NCBI GenBank assembly: GCA_905182135.1
Contig: CAJJAG010000002.1
Coordinates: forward strand, 186,001 to 250,000
Origin: an uncultured Acidimicrobiaceae bacterium
GTDB lineage: Bacteria > Actinomycetota > Acidimicrobiia > Acidimicrobiales > UBA10347
Length of the DNA: 64,000 nt
Direction of reading: 5' to 3'
Shown in pieces: positions 9,417 to 18,401 of the stretch. The notes beneath the pieces were generated by a model. It saw nothing but the letters and a program-made list of their open reading frames with translations, searched no databases and was not told where the DNA came from. Each line of letters begins with the position of its first letter. The first letter of the stretch is position 1. The position numbers were made by a program, and so were the translations under genes.

Positions 9417-9956
9417 CTACTTGGCTTGCTTGCCGGCTTTGCGAATGACATGTTCGCCGGCGTAACGGATGCCCTTGCCCTTGTAAGGCTCAGGCTTGCG
9501 GAAAGCACGAATCTCTGCAGCGACCTGTCCGACAACTTGCTTGTCGATACCGCTGATTGAGATCTTCTGTTGGTCTGGCACCTCAAAAGTGATGCCGTCA
9601 GGAGCGGTGTAACTCACCGGGTGGCTGAAACCGAGTTGCAGTTCAAGGCCATTAGAGCCCTTTGCAGCACAGCGGTAACCGACGCCGATGATTTCGAGGT
9701 CCTTGCGGAAACCCTCGCTCACACCTGTGACCATGTTTTTAACAAGCGAGCGAGCAAGGCCGTGCAAGGCCTTTGACTGTTGGTCATCGTTCGGACGCTC
9801 GACCACGAAATCGTCACCGTCTTGATGAGCGGTGATGCCTGTGGGCAAATCAATGTTCAGTTCGCCCTTGGGGCCCTTGACCGTCACGGCATTGCCATTT
9901 ACAGCAATATCGACACCGGAGGGCAGAGCGATGGGATTATTTCCAATGCGGCTCAT
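9417..9956 (-). CDS. rplF: 50S ribosomal protein L6
   Basis: This 179-aa protein starts [17 protein letters not shown] and ends [21 protein letters not shown], both diagnostic. It lies near the factor-binding site of the large subunit. Confidence 0.97.
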   Translation of the reverse strand: MSRIGNNPIALPSGVDIAVNGNAVTVKGPKGELNIDLPTGITAHQDGDDFVVERPNDDQQSKALHGLARSLVKNMVTGVSEGFRKDLEIIGVGYRCAAKGSNGLELQLGFSHPVSYTAPDGITFEVPDQQKISISGIDKQVVGQVAAEIRAFRKPEPYKGKGIRYAGEHVIRKAGKQAK

Positions 9957-9962
9957 ATCGAC

Positions 9963-10364
9963 CTACCAGACGTAGCAAAGCACTTCGCCACCAAGACGGC
10001 GGCGTCGCGCTTCACGATCGCTCATAAGGCCCTTGCTGGTGGAGACCACGGCTACGCCGAGACCGCCCACAACACGGGGAACTTCTTTGGAACCGGAATA
10101 GACCCTAAGTCCGGGCTTCGAGACTCGTTTGAGCCCCGAAATGACCCGCTCACGCTTAGGTGAGTACTTCATTTGGATGGTCAGGTTCTGGCCTGGCTTG
10201 TCAGAGTTGGCGGTTACATCGAAACCACCGATGTAACCCTCAGACTCGAGCATGCCAGCCAGAGCGACCTTCAGCTTGGAACTGGGCATGACAACCTCAT
10301 CATGCATCGCCGTATTGGCGTTGCGGATTCGGGTGAGCATGTCAGCTACGGGATCAGTCATCAT
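9963..10364 (-). CDS. rpsH: 30S ribosomal protein S8
   Basis: This 133-aa 16S rRNA-binding protein contains [14 protein letters not shown] at the start and [20 protein letters not shown] near the end. Two adjacent ATG codons (10364 and 10361) could both serve as start. In other bacteria S8 represses the spc operon near rplE, but I did not identify the binding site here. Confidence 0.96.
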   Translation of the reverse strand: MMTDPVADMLTRIRNANTAMHDEVVMPSSKLKVALAGMLESEGYIGGFDVTANSDKPGQNLTIQMKYSPKRERVISGLKRVSKPGLRVYSGSKEVPRVVGGLGVAVVSTSKGLMSDREARRRRLGGEVLCYVW

Positions 10365-10375
10365 CGCTACATCAC

Positions 10376-10561
10376 CTACCGGGAACTCTTGGTTACGCCA
10401 GGAACTTCACCTGCGTGAACCATATGTCGGAGACAGATACGGCATAGCCCGAACTTGCGGTAGACCGAACGCGGTCGGCCGCATCGACGGCATCGGGTGT
10501 AGCCACGGACCTTGAACTTGGGCGTCTTCTGCTGCTTCTCGCGAAGCGCTTTCTTTGCCAT
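10376..10561 (-). CDS. rpsN: 30S ribosomal protein S14, zinc-binding type
   Basis: This 61-aa protein begins [20 protein letters not shown]. Cys24, Cys27, Cys40 and Cys43 form the zinc ribbon of the short (type Z) S14. The frame is open well upstream into rplE, but family alignment and the 1-nt distance to the rplE stop fix the start at 10561. Confidence 0.96.
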   Translation of the reverse strand: MAKKALREKQQKTPKFKVRGYTRCRRCGRPRSVYRKFGLCRICLRHMVHAGEVPGVTKSSR

Positions 10562-10562
10562 C

Positions 10563-11141
10563 TCAGCTGTCCTTCTTGAACGGGAAGCCGAATGCATCGA
10601 GCAAGGCACGACCCTGTTCGTCGGTCTTCGCCGTATTGACGATCGTAATATCCATGCCCCGCGTCCGGTCGACGTCGTCGTACGAGACCTCGGGAAAGAT
10701 GAGTTGTTCGGTAACACCGAACGTGTAGTTGCCATGGCCGTCGAACGACTTGGCTGGCAGGCCTCGGAAGTCACGGATACGAGGAATCGCAAGCGTCACG
10801 AGGCGGTCAAAGAACTCCCACATACGGTCATTTCGAAGGGTTGCCTTCACGCCGATGGGATTATCTTCGCGGAGTTTGAAGCCAGCTATTGACTTCTTTG
10901 CCCGAGTGGTAATCGGACGTTGGCCAGTGATTGTGGTCAAGTCGGCGATGGCTCCTTCTAGGAGCTTGGCCTGCGAGACGGCGGCACCTACGCCCATGTT
11001 CACAACAATCTTGGACATGCGAGGCACCTCCATGATGTTGCTTAGCTCGAGTTGTTCTTTCAGAGCCGCACGAAGTTCAGTGTCATACATGACCTTGAGA
11101 CGTGGACCCATTGTTACTGGAGTAGAGGTTGGGGCAGTCAC
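10563..11141 (-). CDS. rplE: 50S ribosomal protein L5
   Basis: This 192-aa 5S rRNA-binding protein contains [16 protein letters not shown] and the [20 protein letters not shown] block. The GTG start overlaps the rplX stop by four bases (GTGA). A later ATG at 11111 would shorten the N-terminus by ten residues and cannot be excluded. Confidence 0.95.
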   Translation of the reverse strand: MTAPTSTPVTMGPRLKVMYDTELRAALKEQLELSNIMEVPRMSKIVVNMGVGAAVSQAKLLEGAIADLTTITGQRPITTRAKKSIAGFKLREDNPIGVKATLRNDRMWEFFDRLVTLAIPRIRDFRGLPAKSFDGHGNYTFGVTEQLIFPEVSYDDVDRTRGMDITIVNTAKTDEQGRALLDAFGFPFKKDS

Positions 11142-11452
11142 TTGATTTCGACTCCAGTGCGCTTACAGACACGAACCTTGGTGCCATCAGCCTCGACCTT
11201 GTAACCCACACGGGTCGCCTTGCCGTCTTTAGGACTGATTACCGCAAGCTTTGACAAGCGGATCGGCATGTTCACGTCGATGATGCCGCCGGTCTGCATC
11301 TCATCTACAGGTCGTTGGCTTTTGCGAGCGATATTGACGCCTTCGACGATCGCACGATCGGTTCTTGGATGGACTTCGACGACGTTGCCCTCTTTGCCCT
11401 TGTCCTTGCCGGACAGAACGATGACGCGGTCACCCTTGCGAATCTTTGCCAC
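11138..11452 (-). CDS. rplX: 50S ribosomal protein L24
   Basis: This 104-aa assembly initiator of the large subunit has the KOW motif ([17 protein letters not shown]) at its N-terminus. Its start overlaps the rplN stop by one base. Confidence 0.96.
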   Translation of the reverse strand: MAKIRKGDRVIVLSGKDKGKEGNVVEVHPRTDRAIVEGVNIARKSQRPVDEMQTGGIIDVNMPIRLSKLAVISPKDGKATRVGYKVEADGTKVRVCKRTGVEIK

Positions 11453-11820
11453 TAGAGCACCTCCGGGGCGAGCGACACAATGCGCATGAAGCGCTTTTCG
11501 CGAAGTTCGCGGCCTACAGGACCGAAGATACGGGTCCCGCGTGGTTCACGATTGTCATTGATGATCACGGCTGCGTTCTCATCAAACTTGATGTAGCTGC
11601 CATCAGCACGGCGGCGTTCTTTTTTGGTACGCACGATGACGCATTTGACAACTTCGCCCTTTTTGACACCGGCTGCCGGAACGGCGTCCTTGACGGTGGC
11701 GACAATGACGTCACCAACACCGGCGTAGCGGATCTTGGATCCACCCAGCACCTTGATGCACAGAACTTCTTTAGCGCCGCTGTTGTCAGCGATCTTGAGT
11801 CGGGACTCTTGTTGAATCAT
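11452..11820 (-). CDS. rplN: 50S ribosomal protein L14
   Basis: This 122-aa protein contains [19 protein letters not shown] and [20 protein letters not shown], both highly conserved. It follows rpsQ by 15 bp. Confidence 0.97.
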   Translation of the reverse strand: MIQQESRLKIADNSGAKEVLCIKVLGGSKIRYAGVGDVIVATVKDAVPAAGVKKGEVVKCVIVRTKKERRRADGSYIKFDENAAVIINDNREPRGTRIFGPVGRELREKRFMRIVSLAPEVL

Positions 11821-11835
11821 GTTTTCCCTGCCGAT

Positions 11836-12108
11836 CTAGCGCGAGCGCTCGAGGATCTCGACCAAGCGCCAGCGCTTGGTCTTGGACAGTGGACGAATTT
11901 CAGTAACTCGAACCCGGTCACCAACATTGGCGTCGTTGTTCTCGTCATGCACGTAGAGTCGCTTGTCGCGTTGCACGGTCTTGTTGTAGCGACGGTGACG
12001 AACTCGGTCAGTGGCAACTACCACAACCGTCTTGTCCATCGATGACGATGCAACAACACCTTCGCGAACCTTGCGGGGGTTCTCGCGGGTTTCGTTATTG
12101 GAGCTCAT
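11836..12108 (-). CDS. rpsQ: 30S ribosomal protein S17
   Basis: This 90-aa OB-fold 16S rRNA-binding protein contains GVVASSSMDKTVVVVATDRV and YVHDENNDANVGDRV. The start overlaps rpmC by four bases. Confidence 0.96.
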   Translation of the reverse strand: MSSNNETRENPRKVREGVVASSSMDKTVVVVATDRVRHRRYNKTVQRDKRLYVHDENNDANVGDRVRVTEIRPLSKTKRWRLVEILERSR

Positions 12109-12323
12109 GAGGTGGCCTCAGCTTCAGCAGCGTTGATCTCACGCATGCGCAATTCGGTCTTAATACGAGCAACCTGCTTGCGCACGACACCGATGCGCTT
12201 GAAGTTGTCAAGCTGACCGGTCACGTGTTGGAATCGCAGATTGAGTGATTCGTCTTTGGTTTCGTCGAGCAAATTCACCAGATCGGTGTCTGATAGCTCG
12301 TTGAGATTCTGATTGTTTGCCAT
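12105..12323 (-). CDS. rpmC: 50S ribosomal protein L29
   Basis: This 72-aa helical protein near the tunnel exit contains LNLRFQHVTGQLDNFKRIGV and a typical KTELRMREI. It overlaps rplP by one base and rpsQ by four. Confidence 0.95.
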   Translation of the reverse strand: MANNQNLNELSDTDLVNLLDETKDESLNLRFQHVTGQLDNFKRIGVVRKQVARIKTELRMREINAAEAEATS

Positions 12324-12739
12324 TAGAAGCCATCCTTACGGGTGACGAACTTGCACTTCATCGGGAGCTTCTGGATCGCACGGTCAATAGCTTCGCGGGC
12401 GACTTGTTCGTCGTGATAGGCGAGTTCGAAAAGGACACGACCAGGCCTAACTACTGCAACCCAGCTCTCAGGGTTACCCTTGCCAGAACCCATCCGGGTT
12501 TCAGCCGGTTTCTGAGTCACGGGCTTGTCGGGAAAGACGTTGATCCAGACCTTGCCGCCGCGCTTGATGTGACGAGTCATGGCAATACGGGCTGCTTCGA
12601 TCTGGCGGGCAGTGACCCACGCAGGTTCGAGTGCTTGGATTCCGTATTCGCCTTGAACGACCTTGTTTCCGCCCTTAGACGGACCACGAGTACGGCCACG
12701 CTGTTGCTTACGGTGTTTTACCTTTTTCGGCATCAACAT
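12323..12739 (-). CDS. rplP: 50S ribosomal protein L16
   Basis: This 138-aa protein of the peptidyl-transferase/A-site region begins [19 protein letters not shown] and contains [20 protein letters not shown]. It starts 3 nt after rpsC. Confidence 0.97.
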   Translation of the reverse strand: MLMPKKVKHRKQQRGRTRGPSKGGNKVVQGEYGIQALEPAWVTARQIEAARIAMTRHIKRGGKVWINVFPDKPVTQKPAETRMGSGKGNPESWVAVVRPGRVLFELAYHDEQVAREAIDRAIQKLPMKCKFVTRKDGF

Positions 12740-12742
12740 GAG

Positions 12743-13651
12743 TTAGTCCACCTGCCCAGGACGGAAGCGCTCGGTTTCGCTGTTCTCACGTGAGAGGCGA
12801 TCGATTTCTTCTTCGGCGTCGAGTAGCTTCTCGAACTCAGGGTCAGCGTTGCCGAGCAGCGGAGCCGGCTTCTCATCAGTAGGCGGCGCTTCAGCAGGCG
12901 CTTCGACGGCATCAGCTCGACCAGCCGAACTGATAACTCGCTTTGGACGATCCGGATCAGCAGCGTCCCCGACAGCCATTGCGGCTTCTCGGGTGGTCTG
13001 CTCATCGGCTTTGACCTTGTACGGCAAGATCTGGCCCTTGTAAATCCAAACCTTGACACCGATACGTCCGTAGGTGGTGACCGATTCACGGAAGCCGTAG
13101 TCGATGTCAGCGCGGAGGGTGTGCAATGGGACTTGACCTTCACGGTACCACTCGGTACGTGACATCTCAGCACCACCAAGGCGCCCGGAACACTGGACTC
13201 GAACGCCGAGTGCGCCGGCCTTCATTGCGTTCTGAACGGCACGCTTCATCGCACGGCGAAAGGCCACACGACCAGCGAGCTGATCGGCGATGCCCTGTGC
13301 CAAAATTGCAGCGTCAATGTCTGGCTGCTTGATCTCTTGGATGTTCAGCTGGACTTTGTTGTTGCCAGTGATCTTGGTAAGTCCGGCACGCAGACGATCA
13401 GCTTCGGTGCCACGACGACCGATCACAATGCCGGGTCGAGCGGTGTGCACATCGATCTTCAGATGATCTCGGGTTCGCTCTACCTCGACACGACTGATGG
13501 CTGCATGTGGCAGTTCAGTCATCAGGTAGTTACGGATAGTCCAGTCTTCGATCAGAAGATCCTGGTACTCCTTGCGGGTTGCGAACCAGCGACTCTTCCA
13601 CTCGGTCGTGATACCGAGACGGAAGCCATACGGGTTTACTTTTTGGCCCAT
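12743..13651 (-). CDS. rpsC: 30S ribosomal protein S3 with extended acidic C-terminus
   Basis: This 302-aa protein begins [20 protein letters not shown], carries the KH domain motif [16 protein letters not shown], and has the second domain ending near [15 protein letters not shown]. About 80 further residues follow, rich in Ala, Pro, Glu and Asp ([31 protein letters not shown]). This tail is longer than in most S3 proteins. Confidence 0.96.
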   Translation of the reverse strand: MGQKVNPYGFRLGITTEWKSRWFATRKEYQDLLIEDWTIRNYLMTELPHAAISRVEVERTRDHLKIDVHTARPGIVIGRRGTEADRLRAGLTKITGNNKVQLNIQEIKQPDIDAAILAQGIADQLAGRVAFRRAMKRAVQNAMKAGALGVRVQCSGRLGGAEMSRTEWYREGQVPLHTLRADIDYGFRESVTTYGRIGVKVWIYKGQILPYKVKADEQTTREAAMAVGDAADPDRPKRVISSAGRADAVEAPAEAPPTDEKPAPLLGNADPEFEKLLDAEEEIDRLSRENSETERFRPGQVD

Positions 13652-13653
13652 AG

Positions 13654-14181
13654 TTATTCTTCTTCCTCGGTGGTTGCCGTGGTTTCTTCGGCGACATCTT
13701 CAGCATGGTCGTCGTCAGCACCTTGCGACTGCTGAACCCGGCGACGACGAGCCTCAGCCTGAGCTGCGCTTGTATTGCCTAGGGACTCAGCCTTTTGGCG
13801 GCGGGTATCGAGTTCGTCATTGCCGTAACGAGCGACAATGATCGTGATATGCGATGTGCGCTTGTTGATGCGACTAGCACGGCCTCGGGCACGAGGGCGG
13901 AAGCGCTTCATGGTTGCGCCTTCGTCGGCGTAACACGCAGCGACGTAAAGCTCATCTTCGGCGATGCCGTCGTTGTGGCCGGCATTCGCAATAGCGGACT
14001 CAAGAATTTTGGCGATCACTTCGGAGACGCCAGTGTCGGAAAACTGCAGGATGGTGCGAGCATCTGCGATTGATTCGTTCCGAATCAAGTTGAGCTGGCG
14101 CCGCGCCTTGCTGGCCGAACCCTTCAGGTATCGGCCCTGGGCACGAGTGCCTGGACGTTCGTTTGTCTTAGGGCCCGACAT
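13654..14181 (-). CDS. rplV: 50S ribosomal protein L22 with acidic C-terminal tail
   Basis: This 175-aa protein lines the exit tunnel. The core ends with [17 protein letters not shown]. About 45 extra residues end [20 protein letters not shown]. The motif DDHAED recurs in the L4 tail of this genome. Its start overlaps the rpsS stop by one base. Confidence 0.96.
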   Translation of the reverse strand: MSGPKTNERPGTRAQGRYLKGSASKARRQLNLIRNESIADARTILQFSDTGVSEVIAKILESAIANAGHNDGIAEDELYVAACYADEGATMKRFRPRARGRASRINKRTSHITIIVARYGNDELDTRRQKAESLGNTSAAQAEARRRRVQQSQGADDDHAEDVAEETTATTEEEE

Positions 14182-14459
14182 TAGCGACGTGCTCCTCGTT
14201 CTTGACCAGCGTGGAATCGGAAGGTACGAGTTGGAGCGAATTCGCCCAACTTGTGGCCAACCATCGACTCGTTGATGTACACCGGAATGTGCTTACGACC
14301 ATCGTGCACAGAGACCGTGTGGCCAACCATGTCGGGGATGATCGTCGAACGGCGGGACCAGGTACGGATGACCTTCTTCTCGCCGCTTTCGTTGAGTGCG
14401 TCGATCTTCTTGAGCAGGTGCCCATCGACAAATGGACCCTTCTTGAGGCTTCTTGGCAT
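14181..14459 (-). CDS. rpsS: 30S ribosomal protein S19
   Basis: This 92-aa protein begins [20 protein letters not shown] and contains [16 protein letters not shown], which is highly conserved. It belongs to the head of the small subunit with S13. Confidence 0.97.
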   Translation of the reverse strand: MPRSLKKGPFVDGHLLKKIDALNESGEKKVIRTWSRRSTIIPDMVGHTVSVHDGRKHIPVYINESMVGHKLGEFAPTRTFRFHAGQERGARR

Positions 14460-14468
14460 GACGGGCTC

Positions 14469-15305
14469 CTAGCGTCGCTTCCCGCGACTGCGGCGGCGGC
14501 GAACGATCATCTGCTCGGATGGCTTGTTGCGATTACGAGTACGGGCCTCAGGCTTACCCCAAGGTGATACGGGGTGACGGCCACCCGAAGTCTTGCCTTC
14601 GCCACCACCGTGTGGGTGGTCGACAGGGTTCATGGCTACACCACGGGTCTGGGGGCGAATGCCCTTCCAGCGATTACGGCCCGCTTTACCGATCTTGATC
14701 AATTCGTGATCACTATTACCAATGCCACCAATAGTTGCTCGGCAGTCGATGGGCACACGGCGCATCTCCGTGCTAGGCAGACGCACTGTTGCGTAGCGGC
14801 CTTCTTTCGCCACGAGTTGAACGCTGGTTCCGGCGCTACGAGCGAATTTGCCGCCGCCGCCTGGCGCTAACTCCACATTGTGGATGACTGTTCCCACCGG
14901 GATGTAACGGATCGGGAGTGCGCAGCCAGAACGAATTTCGGCCGATGGACCATTGCTGACCTTGTCGCCGGCGTTGAGACCTTCAGGCGCAAGAATGTAG
15001 CGCTTTTCGCCATCGTGGTAATGCAGCAATGCAATACGGCAGGTGCGGTTCGGGTCATATTCTATCGACGCAACGGTGGCGGGAACGCCGTCCTTGTTGC
15101 GCTTGAAGTCGATTTGGCGGTAGCGCTGCTTGTGGCCGCCACCACGGTGACGGCTGGTCTTGCGACCGTTGTTGTTACGACCACCGGTCTTGTGCTTTGG
15201 GGAGAGCAGCGACTTCTCGGGAGAAGTCGTGGTTAGTTCAGAGAAATCGTGGGACGTCTGGAAGCGACGTCCCGGGCTGGTCGGTTTACGGCGACGAATA
15301 GCCAT
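14469..15305 (-). CDS. rplB: 50S ribosomal protein L2
   Basis: This 278-aa protein is needed for subunit joining and peptidyl transfer. The conserved C-terminal block [20 protein letters not shown] is present with its universal histidine. The N-terminus has [20 protein letters not shown]. It lies 2 nt after rplW. Confidence 0.98.
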   Translation of the reverse strand: MAIRRRKPTSPGRRFQTSHDFSELTTTSPEKSLLSPKHKTGGRNNNGRKTSRHRGGGHKQRYRQIDFKRNKDGVPATVASIEYDPNRTCRIALLHYHDGEKRYILAPEGLNAGDKVSNGPSAEIRSGCALPIRYIPVGTVIHNVELAPGGGGKFARSAGTSVQLVAKEGRYATVRLPSTEMRRVPIDCRATIGGIGNSDHELIKIGKAGRNRWKGIRPQTRGVAMNPVDHPHGGGEGKTSGGRHPVSPWGKPEARTRNRNKPSEQMIVRRRRSRGKRR

Positions 15306-15307
15306 GA

Positions 15308-15598
15308 TCAGACCTCGAACAGTTCGATCGAGTCACCCTCAGCGAGGGTGACGATTGCACGTTTGCGCGAGGGACGAGTTCCCCAACTGTTGGTGCGGCG
15401 GTTCTTCTTACGCTTGCCTTTGCGAATCAAGGTGTTTACCTTGAGCACATCGACATCGAAGATTGTCTCGACAGCGTCTTTTATCTCGGGCTTCGAGCTG
15501 CTGGGATGGACTTCAAACGTATAAACGTTGTCCTCGAGCAGCATGTAGCTCTTTTCACTCACGACAGGGCGAATGATGACGTCGCGTGGATCCTTCAT
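15308..15598 (-). CDS. rplW: 50S ribosomal protein L23
   Basis: This 96-aa tunnel-exit protein docks SRP and trigger factor. It contains [20 protein letters not shown] and the loop KGKRKKNRR. The start overlaps the rplD stop by one base. Confidence 0.96.
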   Translation of the reverse strand: MKDPRDVIIRPVVSEKSYMLLEDNVYTFEVHPSSSKPEIKDAVETIFDVDVLKVNTLIRKGKRKKNRRTNSWGTRPSRKRAIVTLAEGDSIELFEV

Positions 15599-16371
15599 TA
15601 CTCTTCTTCTCCGTCAGATGCGTCTGCGGACTGATCGTCAGCAGAAGGAGCGTCTTCGGCATGGTCGTCGTGGACTGCAACGCTCGAGTTAGCAGGCGAA
15701 CTCAACGCAGTCATTGCTTCGATGCGTGCAATCCTGCGAGCCGCTGGTGCGGGTCGCGAGGAACAGGTGGCTTCGAAGGTTGCCTTGGTGAAGACGATGA
15801 AGTCGTTGACCAGGACGTCGTAGGTGTTGAGCTGGTCCTGAGTGATTACCTGGACACCGACAAGGTTGGCAAAGCTCTTCGAGGCTGCGGCGTCGTCGGG
15901 ACCAACAATGATGAGGATCTTGCCCCAGACGTCAATCTTGCTCAGAACGGTGATGGCATCCTTGGTCTTCGGCGCTGAAATGCCGAAGTCGTCGAGGATG
16001 CGGACCTTGCCGTCAGATGCCCGGTCTGACAAGGCTGAAGCCAACGCCAGTCGAATCATCTTCTTGGGGGTGCGCTGGTGGTAGGAACGAGGCTTGGGCC
16101 CCATGGCCACACCGCCGCCACGCCAATGCGGAGCGTTCAGCGAGCCAGCACGAGCACGACCAGTGCCTTTCTGGCGCCAGGGCTTGGCAGCACCACCACG
16201 GACCTCGGCCCGTGTCTTGGTGCTCTGGGTGCCAGCTCGACGGTTCGCAAGCTGGGCGGTTACAACCTGGTGCATGACCGGAACGTTGGGTTCGACACCG
16301 AAGAGGTGATCAGGACCCGACACGCTTCCAGCGGCCGAGCCACCAGTGTCCAGGACGTTGAAATCAGGCAT
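15598..16371 (-). CDS. rplD: 50S ribosomal protein L4 with acidic C-terminal tail
   Basis: This 257-aa protein has a conserved tunnel loop ([19 protein letters not shown]) and continues [19 protein letters not shown]. The second of two tandem ATGs (16371) sits 6 nt after a GGAGG and is preferred over 16374. It overlaps rplC by 8 nt. After residue ~205 the sequence departs from usual L4 and ends in an acidic tail ([14 protein letters not shown]…GEEE) similar to that of L22. L4 is a known autoregulator of S10 operons elsewhere. Confidence 0.94.
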   Translation of the reverse strand: MPDFNVLDTGGSAAGSVSGPDHLFGVEPNVPVMHQVVTAQLANRRAGTQSTKTRAEVRGGAAKPWRQKGTGRARAGSLNAPHWRGGGVAMGPKPRSYHQRTPKKMIRLALASALSDRASDGKVRILDDFGISAPKTKDAITVLSKIDVWGKILIIVGPDDAAASKSFANLVGVQVITQDQLNTYDVLVNDFIVFTKATFEATCSSRPAPAARRIARIEAMTALSSPANSSVAVHDDHAEDAPSADDQSADASDGEEE

Positions 16372-17032
16372 CATTGGCCTCCGACGCCACAAATGCTGGC
16401 TTCTTGACGGCATTGCGGATCACGACGGTTGCACCTCGAGGGCCAGGGACTGAACCGCGGACGAGCAGTAGCTCTCGCTCGGGATCAGCTTGTACGACTT
16501 CAAGGTTTTGAGTGGTGACTTTTTCGCCACCCATGCGGCCGGGCATTTTCTTGCCCCTAAACACACGAGATGGGGTCGCACACTGGCCAATTGCACCTGG
16601 TTTGCGATGATTTCGATGAGCGCCGTGTGAGGCACCCATGCCTTTAAAGTTGTGGCGTTTCATCACTCCGGCGAAGCCTTTGCCTTTGCTGATGGAGGTC
16701 ACGTCGACAAGTTCGCCAGCGGCGAGCTGTTCAACAGTGAGCTCATCGCCTATGGCGATGTCACCAACGTCATCGAGACGAAGCTCGACCAGCTTAGGGC
16801 CAGGTGCGACGCCGCCTTTGGCGAAGTGACCTGCCTCTGGGCTGCTGAGGCGCTGCGGCTTCTGTTCACCCCATGTGACCTGAACAGCTGAGTAGCCGTC
16901 GATCTCGGGTGACTTCACCTGTACTACTCGACATGGCCGAACAGTGAGTGCGGTGACCGCTATGAGACGATTTTGGTCGTCCCATACTTGGGTCATACCG
17001 ATTTTTGTTCCAACAATCGCTTTGATAGCCAT
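16364..17032 (-). CDS. rplC: 50S ribosomal protein L3
   Basis: This 222-aa assembly initiator begins MAIKAIVGTKIGMTQVWDDQ and contains GAIGQCATPSRVFRGKKMPG. I chose 17032 because it matches the family and has a GGAAG Shine-Dalgarno about 6 nt upstream. The frame stays open 183 nt further upstream, but that stretch does not resemble L3. It is the first gene of the run because rpsJ lies 3.1 kb away beyond an ABC transporter. Confidence 0.96.
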   Translation of the reverse strand: MAIKAIVGTKIGMTQVWDDQNRLIAVTALTVRPCRVVQVKSPEIDGYSAVQVTWGEQKPQRLSSPEAGHFAKGGVAPGPKLVELRLDDVGDIAIGDELTVEQLAAGELVDVTSISKGKGFAGVMKRHNFKGMGASHGAHRNHRKPGAIGQCATPSRVFRGKKMPGRMGGEKVTTQNLEVVQADPERELLLVRGSVPGPRGATVVIRNAVKKPAFVASEANDA

Positions 17033-17317
17033 TGGATCTTCCGGAATCTTCTGCGGGCGGTTATTCATGCAAACGCTCCGCACAGGCATGACAGAGGTCA
17101 AGCTCGGCGGAGCGGTGCTTCGGTTGTGTAATGCGGTTCCCAAAGGGCCTACATCAACGTCGATTCTTGCGAAGGCAGTGAGATCAAGGTTTAACGCTCG
17201 ACTAAACGCCTTCAAACAGACCTGTGGATGCTAACGGGGCAGGATGAGGTTCCCTCCCTGAAAGGCGGAATACCACACGAATGGGTCGAGATATTGGGTT
17301 AACAGGCCTTGGCGAGA

Positions 17318-17350
17318 GCGACGAGGTCCCTGAAAGCGGGTCCTCGTCGC
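17318..17350 (-). promoter_or_regulatory. Strong hairpin in the rplC leader region
   Basis: A perfect 9-bp stem, GCGACGAGG with CCTCGTCGC, encloses a 15-nt loop that can add an inner CCC/GGG. No T-run follows on either strand, so it does not look like an intrinsic terminator. It may be a leader structure for r-protein feedback or an operator; this is inference. Confidence 0.45.
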
Positions 17351-17621
17351 TGCGTACCAGGGCGGACGCCACTAATGCGGCAGGCGGCGTGCCCGTGCCA
17401 GTACGCACACCCCACCGCCCTCTTCTTCGAAGGACCTCACCTTCTCTCCCCCACGAGTGGCCAAGCCGCTGTACCTGTGAATCGTGGACCCAGCGCCAGA
17501 GCAGGCACCTGCGGACACTGGCGACTGGCGAGCGAGCCTAATGGCGGGTCAACGCCGAGCGCCAGTATGAGCCAAATTGGTAGGTCCAGCGCGAGAACGC
17601 TGCGCCGTACCCAATTTTGCT

Positions 17622-17627
17622 TAGACT
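17622..17627 (+). promoter_or_regulatory. Candidate -10 of the ABC transporter operon (leaderless)
   Basis: TAGACT is followed by 6 nt and then the GTG start at 17634. That spacing would place the transcript start at or next to the start codon. Confidence 0.45.
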
Positions 17628-17633
17628 TTCGCA

Positions 17634-18401
17634 GTGGAGAATGCACTCGTCGCCAACGGACTCGTGAAGCGGTTTGGCGACAAGGTGGCGGTGAACCATC
17701 TCGACCTGGCTGTGCCGCGAGGTAGCTGGTTCGGAATTGTCGGACCAAATGGAGCCGGCAAAACGACATCAATTCGAATGATCGTCGGCCTGCTACGCCC
17801 GGACCAAGGAGCCGTTGTAGTCAACGGCATCGATGTGTGGCCTGACCCAACTGAGGTCAAGCGAATGGTGGGTGTCCTTCCCGATGATCTGCGCCTATTT
17901 GAACGCCTTACTGGCGAAGAGCTACTGGTTTATATAGGACTGTTGCGACGTCTTGACCGCACGGCCGTGGTGAGCCGTGCCGAGCAATTACTCGACGTGC
18001 TTGGTTTGACTAATGCGGCGAACGACCTGGTAGCGGATTATTCCACCGGCATGCGGAAGAAGATTGCGTTAGCAGCAGCGCTCCTTCACTCCCCTTCCGT
18101 TCTCATTCTCGACGAACCGTTTGAGTCCGTCGATCCTGTATCAAGCAAGGTCATCGTTGATGTGTTGCAGCATTATCGCTCTTCGGGCGGCACCATTCTC
18201 TTCTCGAGTCATGTCATGGACACCGTCGAACGACTCTGCGACCAGATCGTCATCGTGTCCAGTGGTGAAGTTGTGCAATCTGGTTCCATCCAAGAATTGA
18301 CACAATCATCAAGCGTGCGTCTTGAGGACGTCTTTATCGATGCAGTCGGTGGGCCCGGCGCCCAGGCAAGCGAGTCGCTCAAGTGGCTCCGGCAGCCATG
18401 A
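17634..18401 (+). CDS. ABC transporter ATP-binding protein
   Basis: This 255-aa ATPase powers a membrane partner encoded next to it. It shows Walker A GPNGAGKTTS (about residues 42-51), a signature YSTGMRKK in place of LSGGQ, Walker B VLILDEPFESVDP, and the H-switch SSHVMD. These features are typical of ABC-2-type exporters. The GTG start lacks a Shine-Dalgarno but has a TAGACT hexamer 6 nt upstream. The stop overlaps the permease start (ATGA). The substrate is unknown. The pair lies on the plus strand between rplC and rpsJ, splitting a normally contiguous ribosomal operon. Confidence 0.92.
   Translation: MENALVANGLVKRFGDKVAVNHLDLAVPRGSWFGIVGPNGAGKTTSIRMIVGLLRPDQGAVVVNGIDVWPDPTEVKRMVGVLPDDLRLFERLTGEELLVYIGLLRRLDRTAVVSRAEQLLDVLGLTNAANDLVADYSTGMRKKIALAAALLHSPSVLILDEPFESVDPVSSKVIVDVLQHYRSSGGTILFSSHVMDTVERLCDQIVIVSSGEVVQSGSIQELTQSSSVRLEDVFIDAVGGPGAQASESLKWLRQP

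Larger units (their letters stand above)
17033..17633 (-). promoter_or_regulatory. Divergent intergenic region and leader of the rplC operon
   Basis: About 600 bases separate rplC (minus) from the ABC ATPase (plus). No credible gene lies here. It must hold the promoter of the long rplC-rplQ unit, but I could not fix a -10/-35 pair. It contains a strong hairpin at 17318-17350 and a weaker GTTTA/TAAAC stem close to 17190. Nearest rplC is a Shine-Dalgarno site; nearest the ABC gene is a leaderless-type -10. Confidence 0.5.

Noticed and set aside
16375-17215. Upstream extension of rplC to 17215
   Set aside because: The added 61 residues do not resemble L3, and a good Shine-Dalgarno supports the start at 17032.
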